This document shows positions 7,586-16,473 of a stretch of DNA of 25,330 bases, piece by piece; position 1 is the first letter of the stretch, and each line of letters begins with the position of its first letter. The translations under genes were made by a program, and so were the position numbers. The notes under the pieces were generated by a model. It searched no databases, was not told the origin of the DNA, and saw only the letters and a program-made list of their open reading frames with translations. The DNA is taken from NCBI GenBank assembly GCA_041648755.1, contig JBAZOJ010000021.1, positions 1 through 25,330 on the forward strand, read 5' to 3'. Origin of the DNA: JBAZOJ01 sp041648755 (lineage in GTDB: Bacteria; Planctomycetota; B143-G9).

Positions 7586-8506
7586 TCAGGTGTACGCGAT
7601 TATCGCGATTGTGACAGAGCACAGGTGGTTCAGGGCAATGCCGAGGCCGCAAAGGGGGGTAATAGTCTTGATTTCGGTCCAGTCCCCCTTGATGGTGACG
7701 CGATACGCGAGCCACAAGCTCAGTGCTATCGCCGGAATGACAGCAAGGAGATACAGAGGCTGATGGGGTCTGTAAACCATCCACAGGAGGAATACCGATA
7801 CCGCTGTTCCGAAGTTCACAGTGCCATAAATCCAAGTTCCGGTAGCGGGACCGAATCGCACGACGAGGTTCTTCTTCCCAACGTATTTGTCGGGCTGGTA
7901 GTCGGGATACTCATTCAGGAAAATGACGTTGAAGATAGTACACATCAGAGGGAGACCGACAAGCTGAAGGGCAAGTGGTTCGAATCGTCCCGTTGCAGTG
8001 GCATATCCGGTGACCAGCGTCAGCCATCCGTAACAGAACGCGATGAGAATTTCGCCCAACCCTCTGTACGCTAACCGAATTGGGGGGGTTGAGTACAGAA
8101 TGGCAGACAATACCCCGATTCCGCCCAGACAAAGCAAAGTCCAGTTGCGGGTTGGCAGTGTGATCAGCGCTCCGAGCAAAACTGCAACCACAAGGAACGT
8201 CCCTGCGACGATCAGCGCTGTCGACGGTCTTACCTCTTTGTTCGCGACCAGAAGAGTGCCGCCGGAGAATGGTGTGCGTCCGGTCTCGAGGGTCAGCAGG
8301 TCTCCCTGGGCATCGAACACCTCTCCGATCAAATGGCAGGCCATCGTTATGAGCAGCACGCAGAAAGCGCCAATCAGCACGGAAGACCAAGCGACTGCAT
8401 GCCCGCCCCGGAAGGCCAGAAATCCTCCCAGGACGAAGGGAACCACAGCCACGGACGAGAAGGGCATCCGAGTGACGGTGAACCATCTTCTGATGAACGC
8501 TATCAT
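7586..8506 (-). CDS. UbiA-family prenyltransferase
   Basis: A multi-pass membrane enzyme of 306 residues with about eight or nine hydrophobic segments. UbiA enzymes transfer an isoprenoid chain from its diphosphate to an aromatic or other acceptor. The two Asp-rich Mg-diphosphate motifs are present: GEVFDAQGD near residue 85-93, where the usual first Asn (NDxxDxxxD) is Glu, and NEYPDYQPDKYVGKKN in the second half. The second motif resembles MenA-like members, so a quinone precursor is possible, but no other quinone gene is nearby. The ATG at 8506 gives the usual N-terminus (RRWFTVTRMPF) and leaves 4 bases after the glycosyltransferase stop; an upstream ATG at 8542 would overlap that gene. Confidence 0.85.
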   Translation of the reverse strand: MIAFIRRWFTVTRMPFSSVAVVPFVLGGFLAFRGGHAVAWSSVLIGAFCVLLITMACHLIGEVFDAQGDLLTLETGRTPFSGGTLLVANKEVRPSTALIVAGTFLVVAVLLGALITLPTRNWTLLCLGGIGVLSAILYSTPPIRLAYRGLGEILIAFCYGWLTLVTGYATATGRFEPLALQLVGLPLMCTIFNVIFLNEYPDYQPDKYVGKKNLVVRFGPATGTWIYGTVNFGTAVSVFLLWMVYRPHQPLYLLAVIPAIALSLWLAYRVTIKGDWTEIKTITPLCGLGIALNHLCSVTIAIIAYT

Positions 8507-8510
8507 GCGG

Positions 8511-9809
8511 CTACTCGAATACCTCAAGCTCGCCAATGTCATCGATGGCCACGCTCGGAATCTCCTTCCAGATCATTGCCTCCTCCAAAGGGCCATTCTC
8601 GCGAGAGAAGACGTGCGACCACAAGTTCTTGAAGACTTGTCCATTCTTGACGGTCAGATACTTGTAGTTCAGCGCCCGGGTTCTCCCGGTGGTGACGTTC
8701 TCGAAATGGTACATCTCCACGTCCGGCCTGTACGCAAGCTTGAAGCCCTTCTCCTTGATCCTGTAGCAGTAATCGATGTCCTCAAACTGAACCGGATGAT
8801 ATTCCATGTTCAGAGTGCCGACCATCTCAACCACTTGTCGCGGGAAAACGATGCATGCCGAGATCAAGGCCTGTACGTCACGCGGTTCGGTGAAGCCGGG
8901 CGTCTCACGTGGTTCGCCTCTGCCGCGAAAATCCACGCGTCCCGTTGGCGCAACGTCGCAGCCCGCGCATTGAATGAGATGCGGATGGTTCGGGTAGACC
9001 AGCTTGGGGCCAACTGCTCCATAGGAGGGTTCGGACCGCAAGAACTCCTTGAGTCGGTACAACCATCCAAGGTTCCGGACAACCACGTCGTTGTCCATGA
9101 AGACGATGTAGTCGCCCCGGCAGTAGGGAAGGGCTTCGTTTCGTCCCCGGACAGCCCCGACGTTCTCCGGGAAGATTATCATCGTAACGTTGATATTGCG
9201 CAACTGGCATTCGCTCAGGAAGACCGTCATCCCTTCCTTCAACTCGTATTCCGTCGAACCGTTGTCCACAAGCAACAGCTCGAATCTCACGTCCCTGGTC
9301 GCGAGCAACCCATACAGGCATCTCTTCGTAAACTGCCACTTGTTGTGCATCAGGATGATGATCGATACTTCGGGAGGCGCGGCCTCGGTTGTCCTGGCCA
9401 TAGAGATGGTTTTCTGAAGTTTTTCCGTTTGCAGGTCGCCAACCACTTCCTTGATCCTTTCCATGGTTTCGTCGCCCAACAGTTCTTCCTCGCTCGCCCC
9501 CGAATGCAGACGCGCTTCCGGATGTTTCTGCATGCTTCGGGCCTTTTTTGTCAGCAGGGATTCCTGTGCCGCCGGCTCTGTTCCGTCTGCGACAAACATG
9601 ATATCCCATGCCCCGGTATCCCAATGTCTCAGATACTGGGTTGCTTGCTGCACATCCGGCGGAGCGACCAGGATACGCCACAGAGGAGGCCGGAATCGTT
9701 CGTCGGGTTCGATAATGACGACAAGGCCTTGCTCATCGAGCAGATTGCATCGGAGCATCTCCGCAGCGCCCTTTTCCCGGCAGCAGGCGAGAATGACAAG
9801 GTCGTTCAT
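8511..9809 (-). CDS. Family 2 glycosyltransferase with N-terminal DUF2007-like domain
   Basis: A 432-residue protein whose second part, from about residue 150, is a GT-A fold glycosyltransferase that uses a nucleotide sugar. Visible are VSIIILMHNKW, LLLVDNGS, the metal-binding FMDNDVV, and the acceptor region with FEDIDYCYRIKEKG. The first 70 or so residues (VILACCREKGAAEML, LLDEQGLVVIIEP, WRILVAPPDVQQA) look like the small DUF2007 putative signal-transducing domain, joined by a charged linker. No membrane helix is visible, so it is probably cytosolic. The ATG at 9809 overlaps the vWA gene stop as ATGA, and no ribosome site is seen, so translation should be coupled. The sugar and acceptor are unknown; cell-surface glycan is the usual role. 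Confidence 0.87.
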   Translation of the reverse strand: MNDLVILACCREKGAAEMLRCNLLDEQGLVVIIEPDERFRPPLWRILVAPPDVQQATQYLRHWDTGAWDIMFVADGTEPAAQESLLTKKARSMQKHPEARLHSGASEEELLGDETMERIKEVVGDLQTEKLQKTISMARTTEAAPPEVSIIILMHNKWQFTKRCLYGLLATRDVRFELLLVDNGSTEYELKEGMTVFLSECQLRNINVTMIIFPENVGAVRGRNEALPYCRGDYIVFMDNDVVVRNLGWLYRLKEFLRSEPSYGAVGPKLVYPNHPHLIQCAGCDVAPTGRVDFRGRGEPRETPGFTEPRDVQALISACIVFPRQVVEMVGTLNMEYHPVQFEDIDYCYRIKEKGFKLAYRPDVEMYHFENVTTGRTRALNYKYLTVKNGQVFKNLWSHVFSRENGPLEEAMIWKEIPSVAIDDIGELEVFE

Positions 9810-12304
9810 AACTTGCGAGTGAACGCCGCCTGCCATCGGCGAGTAACGCCCCCGAGGGAACAGAAGAGCTCTGCGGTCAGCAGAAGCGCGAGCAGAAAGC
9901 CGATCAGCGGAAGAGCGGACTTCCAGCCGGGAAACGTACTGGTGAGTTTCAAGGGGCCATCCAGAATTCTCGCGTCAAGAGATTTCGCGAGAGCCGCAAT
10001 CCTGAATGGATTGCCCACAACATCTCCCCATTGCTCCCCGACTGTCTCGGAAACCGGGAAGTCGCCAATGGAAAGGCCGTCAACGAGAAGAACAGCAGAT
10101 GATGCAGGGGCTTTTTCCAGTGATGTGCCCTCATATCTGCCGGGTCCTACGGAGTGAAGGGGTACTGTTGCGGCTCCAACTCTCGCTTCTACTGACCGAT
10201 TCAGTGAGGGCGAGCCCGCTTCGTCATAGACCTCAGCTTTGAATAGCAGCCTGCTCCCGTCGCTTTGTACTGAAAGCACGGCATTCCCTTGCCTTGCCGG
10301 GGCTATGGCGTAGCGGGCGAGTTTCGTCAGGAACGCTCTGCCTTCGGGGGAATCCCATCCTCCGGCCCAGCCTGTTCTGAGGGATGACGCAAAGGCAGCG
10401 GCTCTGCCAAGGCCATTAGTAGCCACAGCAGCCAATGGCGCCCTTTCCGCTCCGACTGTGGCCAGAATGGTTGCCCCGGGGATTGCCTTTGCGAAGTTCC
10501 TTGTAAACAACGGAGGAGGTGGTGCAGTTATCTCCAGTGTTGCAGTGCCAGCCGCAGTCATTTCGACTTCTGATTGACCTTCCTTGATGAAATCGCCCCT
10601 GAACTCATCCATACGGCTCTTCAGGATCTCAGGAATACGGGGCCAGTCTGAGGACGATATCTTTTGCACAACTCCGCCCGCAGCCAATGCTATGGCAGCG
10701 AGTGTCTCATTGTTGCCTTCCCCGACGCCGACTATTATGACTTTGGCTCCCGTCTCCCCGATGTGACGGGCTGCTTCGACATAGGCCCCTGGCTCAGTGA
10801 CGCCGTCGTGGAACACAAGAACATGTTTCTTTTCGGCGGTGGAACTCGACAGAACGTCAAGGACCTTCTCAAGGCCCTTGGCAAGATCCGTCCCGCCGGA
10901 CGCACTTAGCGCGGCAATCTTTGTTCTTGCCTCATTGCGTGAGGCGGTATCGTCATAGGATGCGAGAGGGAGGACTACGTTTGCCTCCCTGGCGAAGGAA
11001 ACAAGGCCAAAGCGTACCTGATTGCCCGATAGCATCAACATTGCCAAAGCGGCCCTCTTGGCGAATTCGAATTTCTCCAGCGTGGTTCCTTCCGCTCGCC
11101 CCGACAAGCTTCCGCTCGAATCGAGAAGCACTACTACGTCGGTCGGCCTGCCGTCGCCGGTGCCTCGCTCCAGGGGTGAGAGCGCTCCGGGAAGTCCCCG
11201 TGCATAGTCCGAGTCGAAAGCAGATTTCCCACCTACTACCAAAAGGCCGCCGCCGTTGTTGACAAATCCGGTCAAGCCGTCCGGGAACGACGCCCCGGGC
11301 AGGTCAACGAGGATCGCGCCCGCGAAATCACCCCAGGGAATCTTCTCTCCAGGATGGAAATACACTGGTTCGCCTCCTGCGATCCTTGCCCACTCCCGGG
11401 CTTCGGCCATTCCTGCTTCATCGACCGCTACTATGGCAACTCGTTGGATGCCGCTGACGATGACCATTCCACTGGCAGTATCATTGCCTGGGATGGAGTC
11501 AGGCGCTCCCGTGGATATAGTGGCGGAGATTCTCCGGATTCCACTTGCGGTGAAAGTGATCGGCAGAACGAAATCCCTCCGGCCGGGCTGCAAGTCGAAC
11601 GGCAGGGATACGGTTTTTATCCCCTCGCCGGACAAGGACAGCGTTCCTTTGGCGGGGAAATTCGCCCGCAGGGCTACTCGCGCAGAGCAGGTTTCCCCGG
11701 ACCTTGCAATTGCCGGAAGACCGAGAGACACTATCCCGGCATCCACGATATCAGCGAAGGGCAGGGGCACGAAGAAAAGGCTGACTCCTTGTGGGATTGA
11801 CTGCGCGAGCGGGGCATCGAATTCGCCATCAGTGTATACGAGAATCACGCCCCCGCTGTCGCGAGGGAACAGCCCGAATGCTCCGGTCAGCCCCATCTTG
11901 AAATCGCTTGAGCCGTTGTTGCGCACGGAGAATGCTATCGTGGCGTCTTCCCCTCCGCGTAATCCAACACCGATGGGGCGCATTTCCTCAGAGAAGGCGC
12001 ACACATCAGCGCGTACATCAGCGGGAAGAGCCTTAATGGATTTGGAGACATCGGCCGCAATTGCTCGCAAATATGGCGCCATTGAAGGCGATTCGTCAAC
12101 CAGGAATACAACCTTCGGGCTTGCAGATGAGCCCCAGAACATCGGAGAACCGGCGGCAACCGCCGCAATGACAAGAACAAGAACTCGAAACGCAGCAGAT
12201 GGCATAGGCCCGAGAAAGCGGCGAAAACCTGTCAGAAGTGCCGTCACTACAAGCAGGAGAAGAACTGCCCCTGTTATCGTCGGAAGGGAAAGGAAGGCGG
12301 GCAT
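9806..12304 (-). CDS. Membrane protein with two von Willebrand A domains (BatA/BatB-like)
   Basis: An 832-residue protein. Hydrophobic segments lie near residues 8-27 and 37-52, and a last one near 800-820 precedes a short basic tail, so most of it should face the periplasm. The first vWA domain begins VVFLVDESPS (Asp70) with a deviating MIDAS motif. A beta-rich region follows, then a GATase1-like stretch (NNGGGLLVVGG). A second vWA domain has a canonical MIDAS, DSSGS at 395-399, with SGGTDLAKGL and VFHDGV. This order resembles the large vWA/GATase-like proteins found beside MoxR ATPases, which are thought to act as metal-dependent assembly or envelope-integrity factors. It lies 3 bases after the cNMP gene. 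Whether the first vWA binds metal is doubtful. Confidence 0.87.
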   Translation of the reverse strand: MPAFLSLPTITGAVLLLLVVTALLTGFRRFLGPMPSAAFRVLVLVIAAVAAGSPMFWGSSASPKVVFLVDESPSMAPYLRAIAADVSKSIKALPADVRADVCAFSEEMRPIGVGLRGGEDATIAFSVRNNGSSDFKMGLTGAFGLFPRDSGGVILVYTDGEFDAPLAQSIPQGVSLFFVPLPFADIVDAGIVSLGLPAIARSGETCSARVALRANFPAKGTLSLSGEGIKTVSLPFDLQPGRRDFVLPITFTASGIRRISATISTGAPDSIPGNDTASGMVIVSGIQRVAIVAVDEAGMAEAREWARIAGGEPVYFHPGEKIPWGDFAGAILVDLPGASFPDGLTGFVNNGGGLLVVGGKSAFDSDYARGLPGALSPLERGTGDGRPTDVVVLLDSSGSLSGRAEGTTLEKFEFAKRAALAMLMLSGNQVRFGLVSFAREANVVLPLASYDDTASRNEARTKIAALSASGGTDLAKGLEKVLDVLSSSTAEKKHVLVFHDGVTEPGAYVEAARHIGETGAKVIIVGVGEGNNETLAAIALAAGGVVQKISSSDWPRIPEILKSRMDEFRGDFIKEGQSEVEMTAAGTATLEITAPPPPLFTRNFAKAIPGATILATVGAERAPLAAVATNGLGRAAAFASSLRTGWAGGWDSPEGRAFLTKLARYAIAPARQGNAVLSVQSDGSRLLFKAEVYDEAGSPSLNRSVEARVGAATVPLHSVGPGRYEGTSLEKAPASSAVLLVDGLSIGDFPVSETVGEQWGDVVGNPFRIAALAKSLDARILDGPLKLTSTFPGWKSALPLIGFLLALLLTAELFCSLGGVTRRWQAAFTRKL

Positions 12305-12307
12305 GAT

Positions 12308-13369
12308 TCAGCGTGCGCTCTCGTCTGATCTGCGCATCGCCTCAAGGAGAAGGGCCATTACGTCGGTGGTTATCACGGGCTCGCATTGTACAGGCACGTT
12401 GTCGAACTGGAAATCTCCCTGCTGCCAGGTTGCGATTTGGAAAAACGCCTCCTCCCCATTCTTCTGCGAGTATCGGGCATCGAGCAGCCTGCCCTCGCGG
12501 AAGTACAGCATCGCCCGCTTGCCGCCCGATGTAAGCCGCAGAACTCCCGAGCGAACATTCATCTTGATGATCTGGATGAGCTCGGACAGTCCAAGTGTGG
12601 TCAATTTGCCAGTAACTCCACCGTCGAGAAGAGCGAGAATCTGTTTGTTGCTCGCCCGAAGGCGCTCGGCGAGCAATCTGGTGAAATAGAGGCTGACGGA
12701 GGGGTACTTCATCACCACGCCGGTGAAGTTGCGTTGTGGTATCTCGAGAATGCGACATTCATCCCCGGCGAGTACTGTTGCCGATGTCGGTTCGCCTGTC
12801 AGGACAGACATTTCACCGATGCTGTCTCCTTTTCCGAGGAATGCGATGGCATGATCGGCATCATCTTCCTGCTTGCCCATAACCGTTGCGGCGCCGTCCA
12901 AGATGATACTCAGGCTCTGACCCTTCTCGCCGCGTTTGATTATCTCCTCGCCGGGCTCAAAAATCTTGACCATGCAGTTGTTCGCTATCTGCGCCAAGGC
13001 GTCGCTCTCAAGGCGCGCGAAAATTGGAAGCTCAGACATCTCGATCACAAGTTCCTCGACTTCGCGCGACTCCAGTCTCTCTGTCTTGCCGATTGTGTCA
13101 GCATCCTCAAATCGGATCTTAAGCCGACAATCCGCGGCTCTGCAGCGGACAGAATACACATTGCCGGGGATCCTCCCGGTCGAAGAACGAAGCACCTCTT
13201 CCATGACCGGCTGCAAAGCCGCCATGAACCGGGCGCATACCTTGTCGCTCGTGCTCTTGACTACCTCGGGCCAACGAACAACCACCTGCTCGCCAGGCAA
13301 GTAGCAATCGCAGGATTCCGCTTCGACGATCACGATGCGGAGCAGTTCGGGCAACGAAGAGTCAGGCAT
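12308..13369 (-). CDS. Cyclic-nucleotide-binding domain protein with C-terminal DUF4388 (PATAN)
   Basis: 353 residues with three parts. Residues 1-110 form an unassigned domain with Cys at SDKVCARF and VRCRAADC that resembles the small TIGR04076 family. Residues of about 112-235 are a Crp-type cNMP-binding beta-roll (EPGEEIIKRGEKGQSL, FLGKGDSIGEMSVLTGEPTS), although the ligand-contacting Arg of classical cAMP pockets is not evident (PTSATV instead of PRSATV). Residues of about 255-335 are DUF4388 (GKLTTLGLSELIQII, GVLRL, FREGRLLDAR, GDFQF), common in myxobacterial and Deinococcus-type signalling proteins. There is no DNA-binding helix-turn-helix, so it is probably a protein-protein signalling adaptor. 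It lies between MoxR and the vWA protein with 3-base gaps on both sides, which suggests it controls that pair. Confidence 0.88.
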   Translation of the reverse strand: MPDSSLPELLRIVIVEAESCDCYLPGEQVVVRWPEVVKSTSDKVCARFMAALQPVMEEVLRSSTGRIPGNVYSVRCRAADCRLKIRFEDADTIGKTERLESREVEELVIEMSELPIFARLESDALAQIANNCMVKIFEPGEEIIKRGEKGQSLSIILDGAATVMGKQEDDADHAIAFLGKGDSIGEMSVLTGEPTSATVLAGDECRILEIPQRNFTGVVMKYPSVSLYFTRLLAERLRASNKQILALLDGGVTGKLTTLGLSELIQIIKMNVRSGVLRLTSGGKRAMLYFREGRLLDARYSQKNGEEAFFQIATWQQGDFQFDNVPVQCEPVITTDVMALLLEAMRRSDESAR

Positions 13370-13372
13370 CTT

Positions 13373-14389
13373 TTACTCGTATTTTACGACATCGGGCTCG
13401 GGAATCGCTTCGATGAGTTTCCTGACAAGGTCGTTAGGCTTTACCCCTTCAGCCTGTGCCTGGAAATTCAAACCGAGTCTGTGGCGCAGCACCGGCAGGG
13501 ACATCTTCCGGATATCAGAGTAGGTCAGCGCGAGCCGGCCTTCCATCGCAGCCATAGCCTTGGCTCCGAGAATCAGGAACTGTCCCGCTCTTGGCCCTGC
13601 ACCCCACTCGACAAATTCCTTGACGAATGCCGGGGAGTCTTTGATAGTAGGTCTCGTGGCACGCACGAGACGCGTAGCGTACTTGATAACGCTGTCGGTG
13701 GCGACAACCCTGTCAACGAGCGCCTGGCCGGAGATGATGTCCTCGGCGGACATAATCCTGTTGACAGTCGGCATAGTCCCGACCGTGGTTCTCATCAGGA
13801 CTTTCTCTTCCTCACTCTCGGAAGGATAGTCGATCTCCAGCATGAACATGAATCTGTCGAGTTGCGCCTCTGGCAACGGATATGTTCCTTCCTGCTCGAT
13901 CGGATTCTGTGTGGCGATAACGAAGAACGGGCGGGGCAGGTGGTAGGATTCCTTGCCAACGGTTACCTGTCGTTCCTGCATGCTCTCGAGCAGGGCCGCC
14001 TGCGTCTTGGGCGGAGTTCTGTTGATTTCATCGGCGAGAACGATGTTCGCGAAAATCGGACCGGGCTGGAATCGGAATTCCCTGTGACCGTTCTCGTCCT
14101 CCTCGAGCACTTGCGTACCAGTGATGTCCGATGGCATCAAGTCAGGCGTAAACTGGATTCGCTTGAAGCTCAGATCCATCAACTTGGAGGATGTTGAGAC
14201 CAACAGGGTCTTGGCGAGGCCCGGGACGCCGACCATAAGACCGTGCCCGCGAGCGAAGAACACAGCAAGCAGATGCTCGATGACCGAGTCTTGCCCGACA
14301 ATAACCTTGGCGATTTCCGCCTTCATCCGGGTGACATCGGCGCGAAAGTGCTCAAGATGCTCGAACAGATTATCGTTTGCGTCAGGCAT
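13373..14389 (-). CDS. MoxR-family AAA+ ATPase
   Basis: A 338-residue cytosolic ATPase with the full MoxR set: VIVGQDSVIE before the core, Walker A GVPGLAKT, Walker B IVLADEIN, sensor 1 VIATQNPIEQEGTYPLPEAQLDRF (shown in part) and a C-terminal lid with sensor 2. MoxR proteins work as chaperone-like partners of vWA proteins, often in metal insertion or complex assembly. Here the vWA partner is two genes downstream. A good GAGGA ribosome site lies 6 bases before the ATG, and the gap to the porin stop is 7 bases. No DUF58 gene is present nearby, unlike most MoxR operons. Confidence 0.95.
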   Translation of the reverse strand: MPDANDNLFEHLEHFRADVTRMKAEIAKVIVGQDSVIEHLLAVFFARGHGLMVGVPGLAKTLLVSTSSKLMDLSFKRIQFTPDLMPSDITGTQVLEEDENGHREFRFQPGPIFANIVLADEINRTPPKTQAALLESMQERQVTVGKESYHLPRPFFVIATQNPIEQEGTYPLPEAQLDRFMFMLEIDYPSESEEEKVLMRTTVGTMPTVNRIMSAEDIISGQALVDRVVATDSVIKYATRLVRATRPTIKDSPAFVKEFVEWGAGPRAGQFLILGAKAMAAMEGRLALTYSDIRKMSLPVLRHRLGLNFQAQAEGVKPNDLVRKLIEAIPEPDVVKYE

Positions 14390-14396
14390 TACGTCC

Positions 14397-15650
14397 TCAG
14401 AACTTCACGGTGAATTGAATGGTTACAAGTTCGTGGTAAGTCTCCGGGGCGAAGTAGCTGTCGTCACCCCAATCACGACGGTATTCCAGCGCGATGTTCA
14501 TATTTGTGAGAGGGTGAAATCTGACCGCGACTGCAAAGCTATAGAGACTCGGTCCTACACTCGGGCTGATTTCGCCCAGACGTGCCCCGCCATCCCGGTC
14601 ATTTGCATATTCGACTCTCAACGAAGCGTCGAGTGCTCTGGAGAAGGTGTAGTTGAAGATGCCCTGTGCGCTCCACCAACTTGCGTTCCCGCCGGTCTTC
14701 TGCTCCTCGGTGCCCCACTGGGCTTCGGCTCCGACGTAGAAGAACCCCTGAATGGCGTGCTGGAAGTCCACATCCACTGTCCACCTGTAGTCGCGATTGT
14801 CGCCGTCATGTTCCGGGCCTGCGACTACATTCAACCCGAGTGCACTTGCGTCCGAAGGCCTGTATTCCAGCCTTATTGTGTACGTCTTGTCGAAGTTGTT
14901 GTCGGTGGAAATCATCTGACCGAGGTCGTTGTATCCGAACGAGTTCGTAATGGCGGTAAAGATTCTGAACTTTCCGAGCGCGTAAGCCGCAAGGACACCC
15001 GTCTGATCCCCGGGATCAAAGCTCTGGCGCATAATTGACCTGGAGGGAAGAAACACGAGAACCGGGTCGGGTTTCTCGATGCCCACAATGCTGTTGAATC
15101 GCCCGAGGGTCAGTTCGACCTTTCCGCCATAGGGTGCCCAGGCAATGAATGCCTGCTCCACGTAGAAGTTGTCTGTCGTGGGATCCGACTCGGTAAAATG
15201 CAGGTCAACGCCTACCTGCAATTCGTCGAAGAGGTTGAATCTGGGGTCTATCTCCAGGCCCTCGAACGTGAATTGACCACGTTTCAAGGAGTTCGAATAC
15301 CTGAAGGCAACGGAAATGTTCCCGGAAAGATCCAAAGATGGAACCGTCTCCGATTCCTCCCCGAAGAGCCCCAGGAATTTCATCGGAGGCTCGACAGTTA
15401 CCGGGGATTCCTCATCGGCAGGCTTAGCCTCTTCCTGCGCCTTGTCGAGGCGGTCCTTTATCTGTTTGAGTTCTTTCTCGACATTCTTCAGCCTGTCGAT
15501 TTCCTTCTCCATCTCGGCAATGCGCTTCAGGAGCTTCTGATAGTCCTCCTTCGAGAGCGCAACAGCACTATCCTCCCCACGAGCCAAGCCCTGGCAGAAC
15601 AAGAGGGAAGCGACAAGGACAAGAAGAAGTACGGGCAAGGATGTCTTCAC
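14397..15650 (-). CDS. Outer-membrane beta-barrel porin (putative porin-2/OmpL-like) with coiled-coil N-terminus
   Basis: A 417-residue exported protein. A Sec signal peptide covers about residues 1-25 (KTSLPVLLLVLVASLLF). A heptad-patterned coiled coil spans about 33-78 (YQKLLKRIAEMEKEIDRLK), then comes a barrel of alternating strands. LTLGRFNSIVGIEKPDP is the plug-like motif seen in putative beta-barrel porin-2 proteins. The chain ends VTIQFTVKF, a terminal Phe typical of BAM substrates. The coiled coil could trimerise or touch peptidoglycan, as in OmpM/Oprb-like porins; this is inference. It starts with GTG, supported by an AAGGGA ribosome site 4 bases before it, and lies 33 bases after the ComF gene. 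It is evidence that the cell has an outer membrane. Confidence 0.88.
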   Translation of the reverse strand: MKTSLPVLLLVLVASLLFCQGLARGEDSAVALSKEDYQKLLKRIAEMEKEIDRLKNVEKELKQIKDRLDKAQEEAKPADEESPVTVEPPMKFLGLFGEESETVPSLDLSGNISVAFRYSNSLKRGQFTFEGLEIDPRFNLFDELQVGVDLHFTESDPTTDNFYVEQAFIAWAPYGGKVELTLGRFNSIVGIEKPDPVLVFLPSRSIMRQSFDPGDQTGVLAAYALGKFRIFTAITNSFGYNDLGQMISTDNNFDKTYTIRLEYRPSDASALGLNVVAGPEHDGDNRDYRWTVDVDFQHAIQGFFYVGAEAQWGTEEQKTGGNASWWSAQGIFNYTFSRALDASLRVEYANDRDGGARLGEISPSVGPSLYSFAVAVRFHPLTNMNIALEYRRDWGDDSYFAPETYHELVTIQFTVKF

Positions 15651-15683
15651 AATATCCCTTTGTGCCAGCCTATTCTAATGCCT

Positions 15684-16466
15684 TCATCGTTGCGCGCCAC
15701 TATGCAAGATTTCCGTCGCCGATCCATCGGGAACCGTTCGGTCATCTGACAAGGTAAATGCGGCTGTTGCCAGGACGACTTTTCTTGCTCCCGCAGCACG
15801 GAGAACGGTCGCGCAAGCCTGAGCTGTGGCACCAGTCGTAATAACGTCATCCAAAAGAAGAATGGAACGTCCACTCACCAGCGATTCCTTGGCCGAAAAG
15901 CAGCCATCAAGGTTCCTCAGCCGGTACAACCTTGACAAAGATGCCTGGTCAGGAGTGCTACGGACCTTCTTAAGCGCGCGCGGCTTGAAATCAAGACCCA
16001 ATTTCTTTGCCAGGGAATCCCCGATGAGTTCCGCCTGATTGAAGCCCCTACCCGCGAGAGTGTCGGCAGAAACGGGAACGGGGACGACGATCTCGTCTCC
16101 CGCGAGCCTCCCGTCCATTCGGATGGCCTCGGCCATCAGTTCGGCGATTGGGATAGCCAGGGAGGTTGCTTTCACAGCCTTAAGGGCGATGATCATCTTC
16201 CTGAGCCTGCCCTTGTAGGGACCTGCGGATATGGCGTAAACGTAGGCCCGTCTTTTCGAAGAACACTCCGGGCAAACGGCATTTGAGCCTAATGGCAGCC
16301 CACGGCCACATTTATGGCAGCGGAAACTCCCCCAAAGCACTATATTTTCGAGGCAGTTATCGCAGATTGGGGCTGTCGCGTCGAAGATGGCCGATCCGCA
16401 GAGACTGCAGTTCGTGGGCACAATGATCGCCGTCAGGTTGGAGACCGCATGCGCAAGCCATCCCAT
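15684..16466 (-). CDS. ComF-family phosphoribosyltransferase-like protein
   Basis: 260 residues. Four CxxC pairs (Cys20/23, 35/38, 50/53, 65/68) form the N-terminal zinc-binding part, followed by a type I phosphoribosyltransferase fold with VPVPVSADTLAGRGFNQAE and the PRPP-binding loop ILLLDDVITTGAT. ComF proteins are needed for DNA uptake in competent bacteria, where they work with ComFA, but they are also widespread in bacteria with no known competence; the exact reaction is unclear. It is the first gene of the 10-kb minus-strand run. The ATG lies seven bases after a promoter -10 box with no ribosome site, so a leaderless transcript is likely. A link with the envelope genes behind it is not obvious. 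Confidence 0.93.
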   Translation of the reverse strand: MGWLAHAVSNLTAIIVPTNCSLCGSAIFDATAPICDNCLENIVLWGSFRCHKCGRGLPLGSNAVCPECSSKRRAYVYAISAGPYKGRLRKMIIALKAVKATSLAIPIAELMAEAIRMDGRLAGDEIVVPVPVSADTLAGRGFNQAELIGDSLAKKLGLDFKPRALKKVRSTPDQASLSRLYRLRNLDGCFSAKESLVSGRSILLLDDVITTGATAQACATVLRAAGARKVVLATAAFTLSDDRTVPDGSATEILHSGAQR

Positions 16467-16473
16467 AAAAGGG

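Noticed and set aside
8043..10157. 704-residue plus-strand ORF
   Set aside because: It is antisense across UbiA, the glycosyltransferase and the end of the vWA gene, all of which have recognisable motifs; no domain pattern is seen in it.
12386..14197. 603-residue plus-strand ORF
   Set aside because: It is antisense to the cNMP and MoxR genes; both have intact diagnostic motifs on the minus strand.
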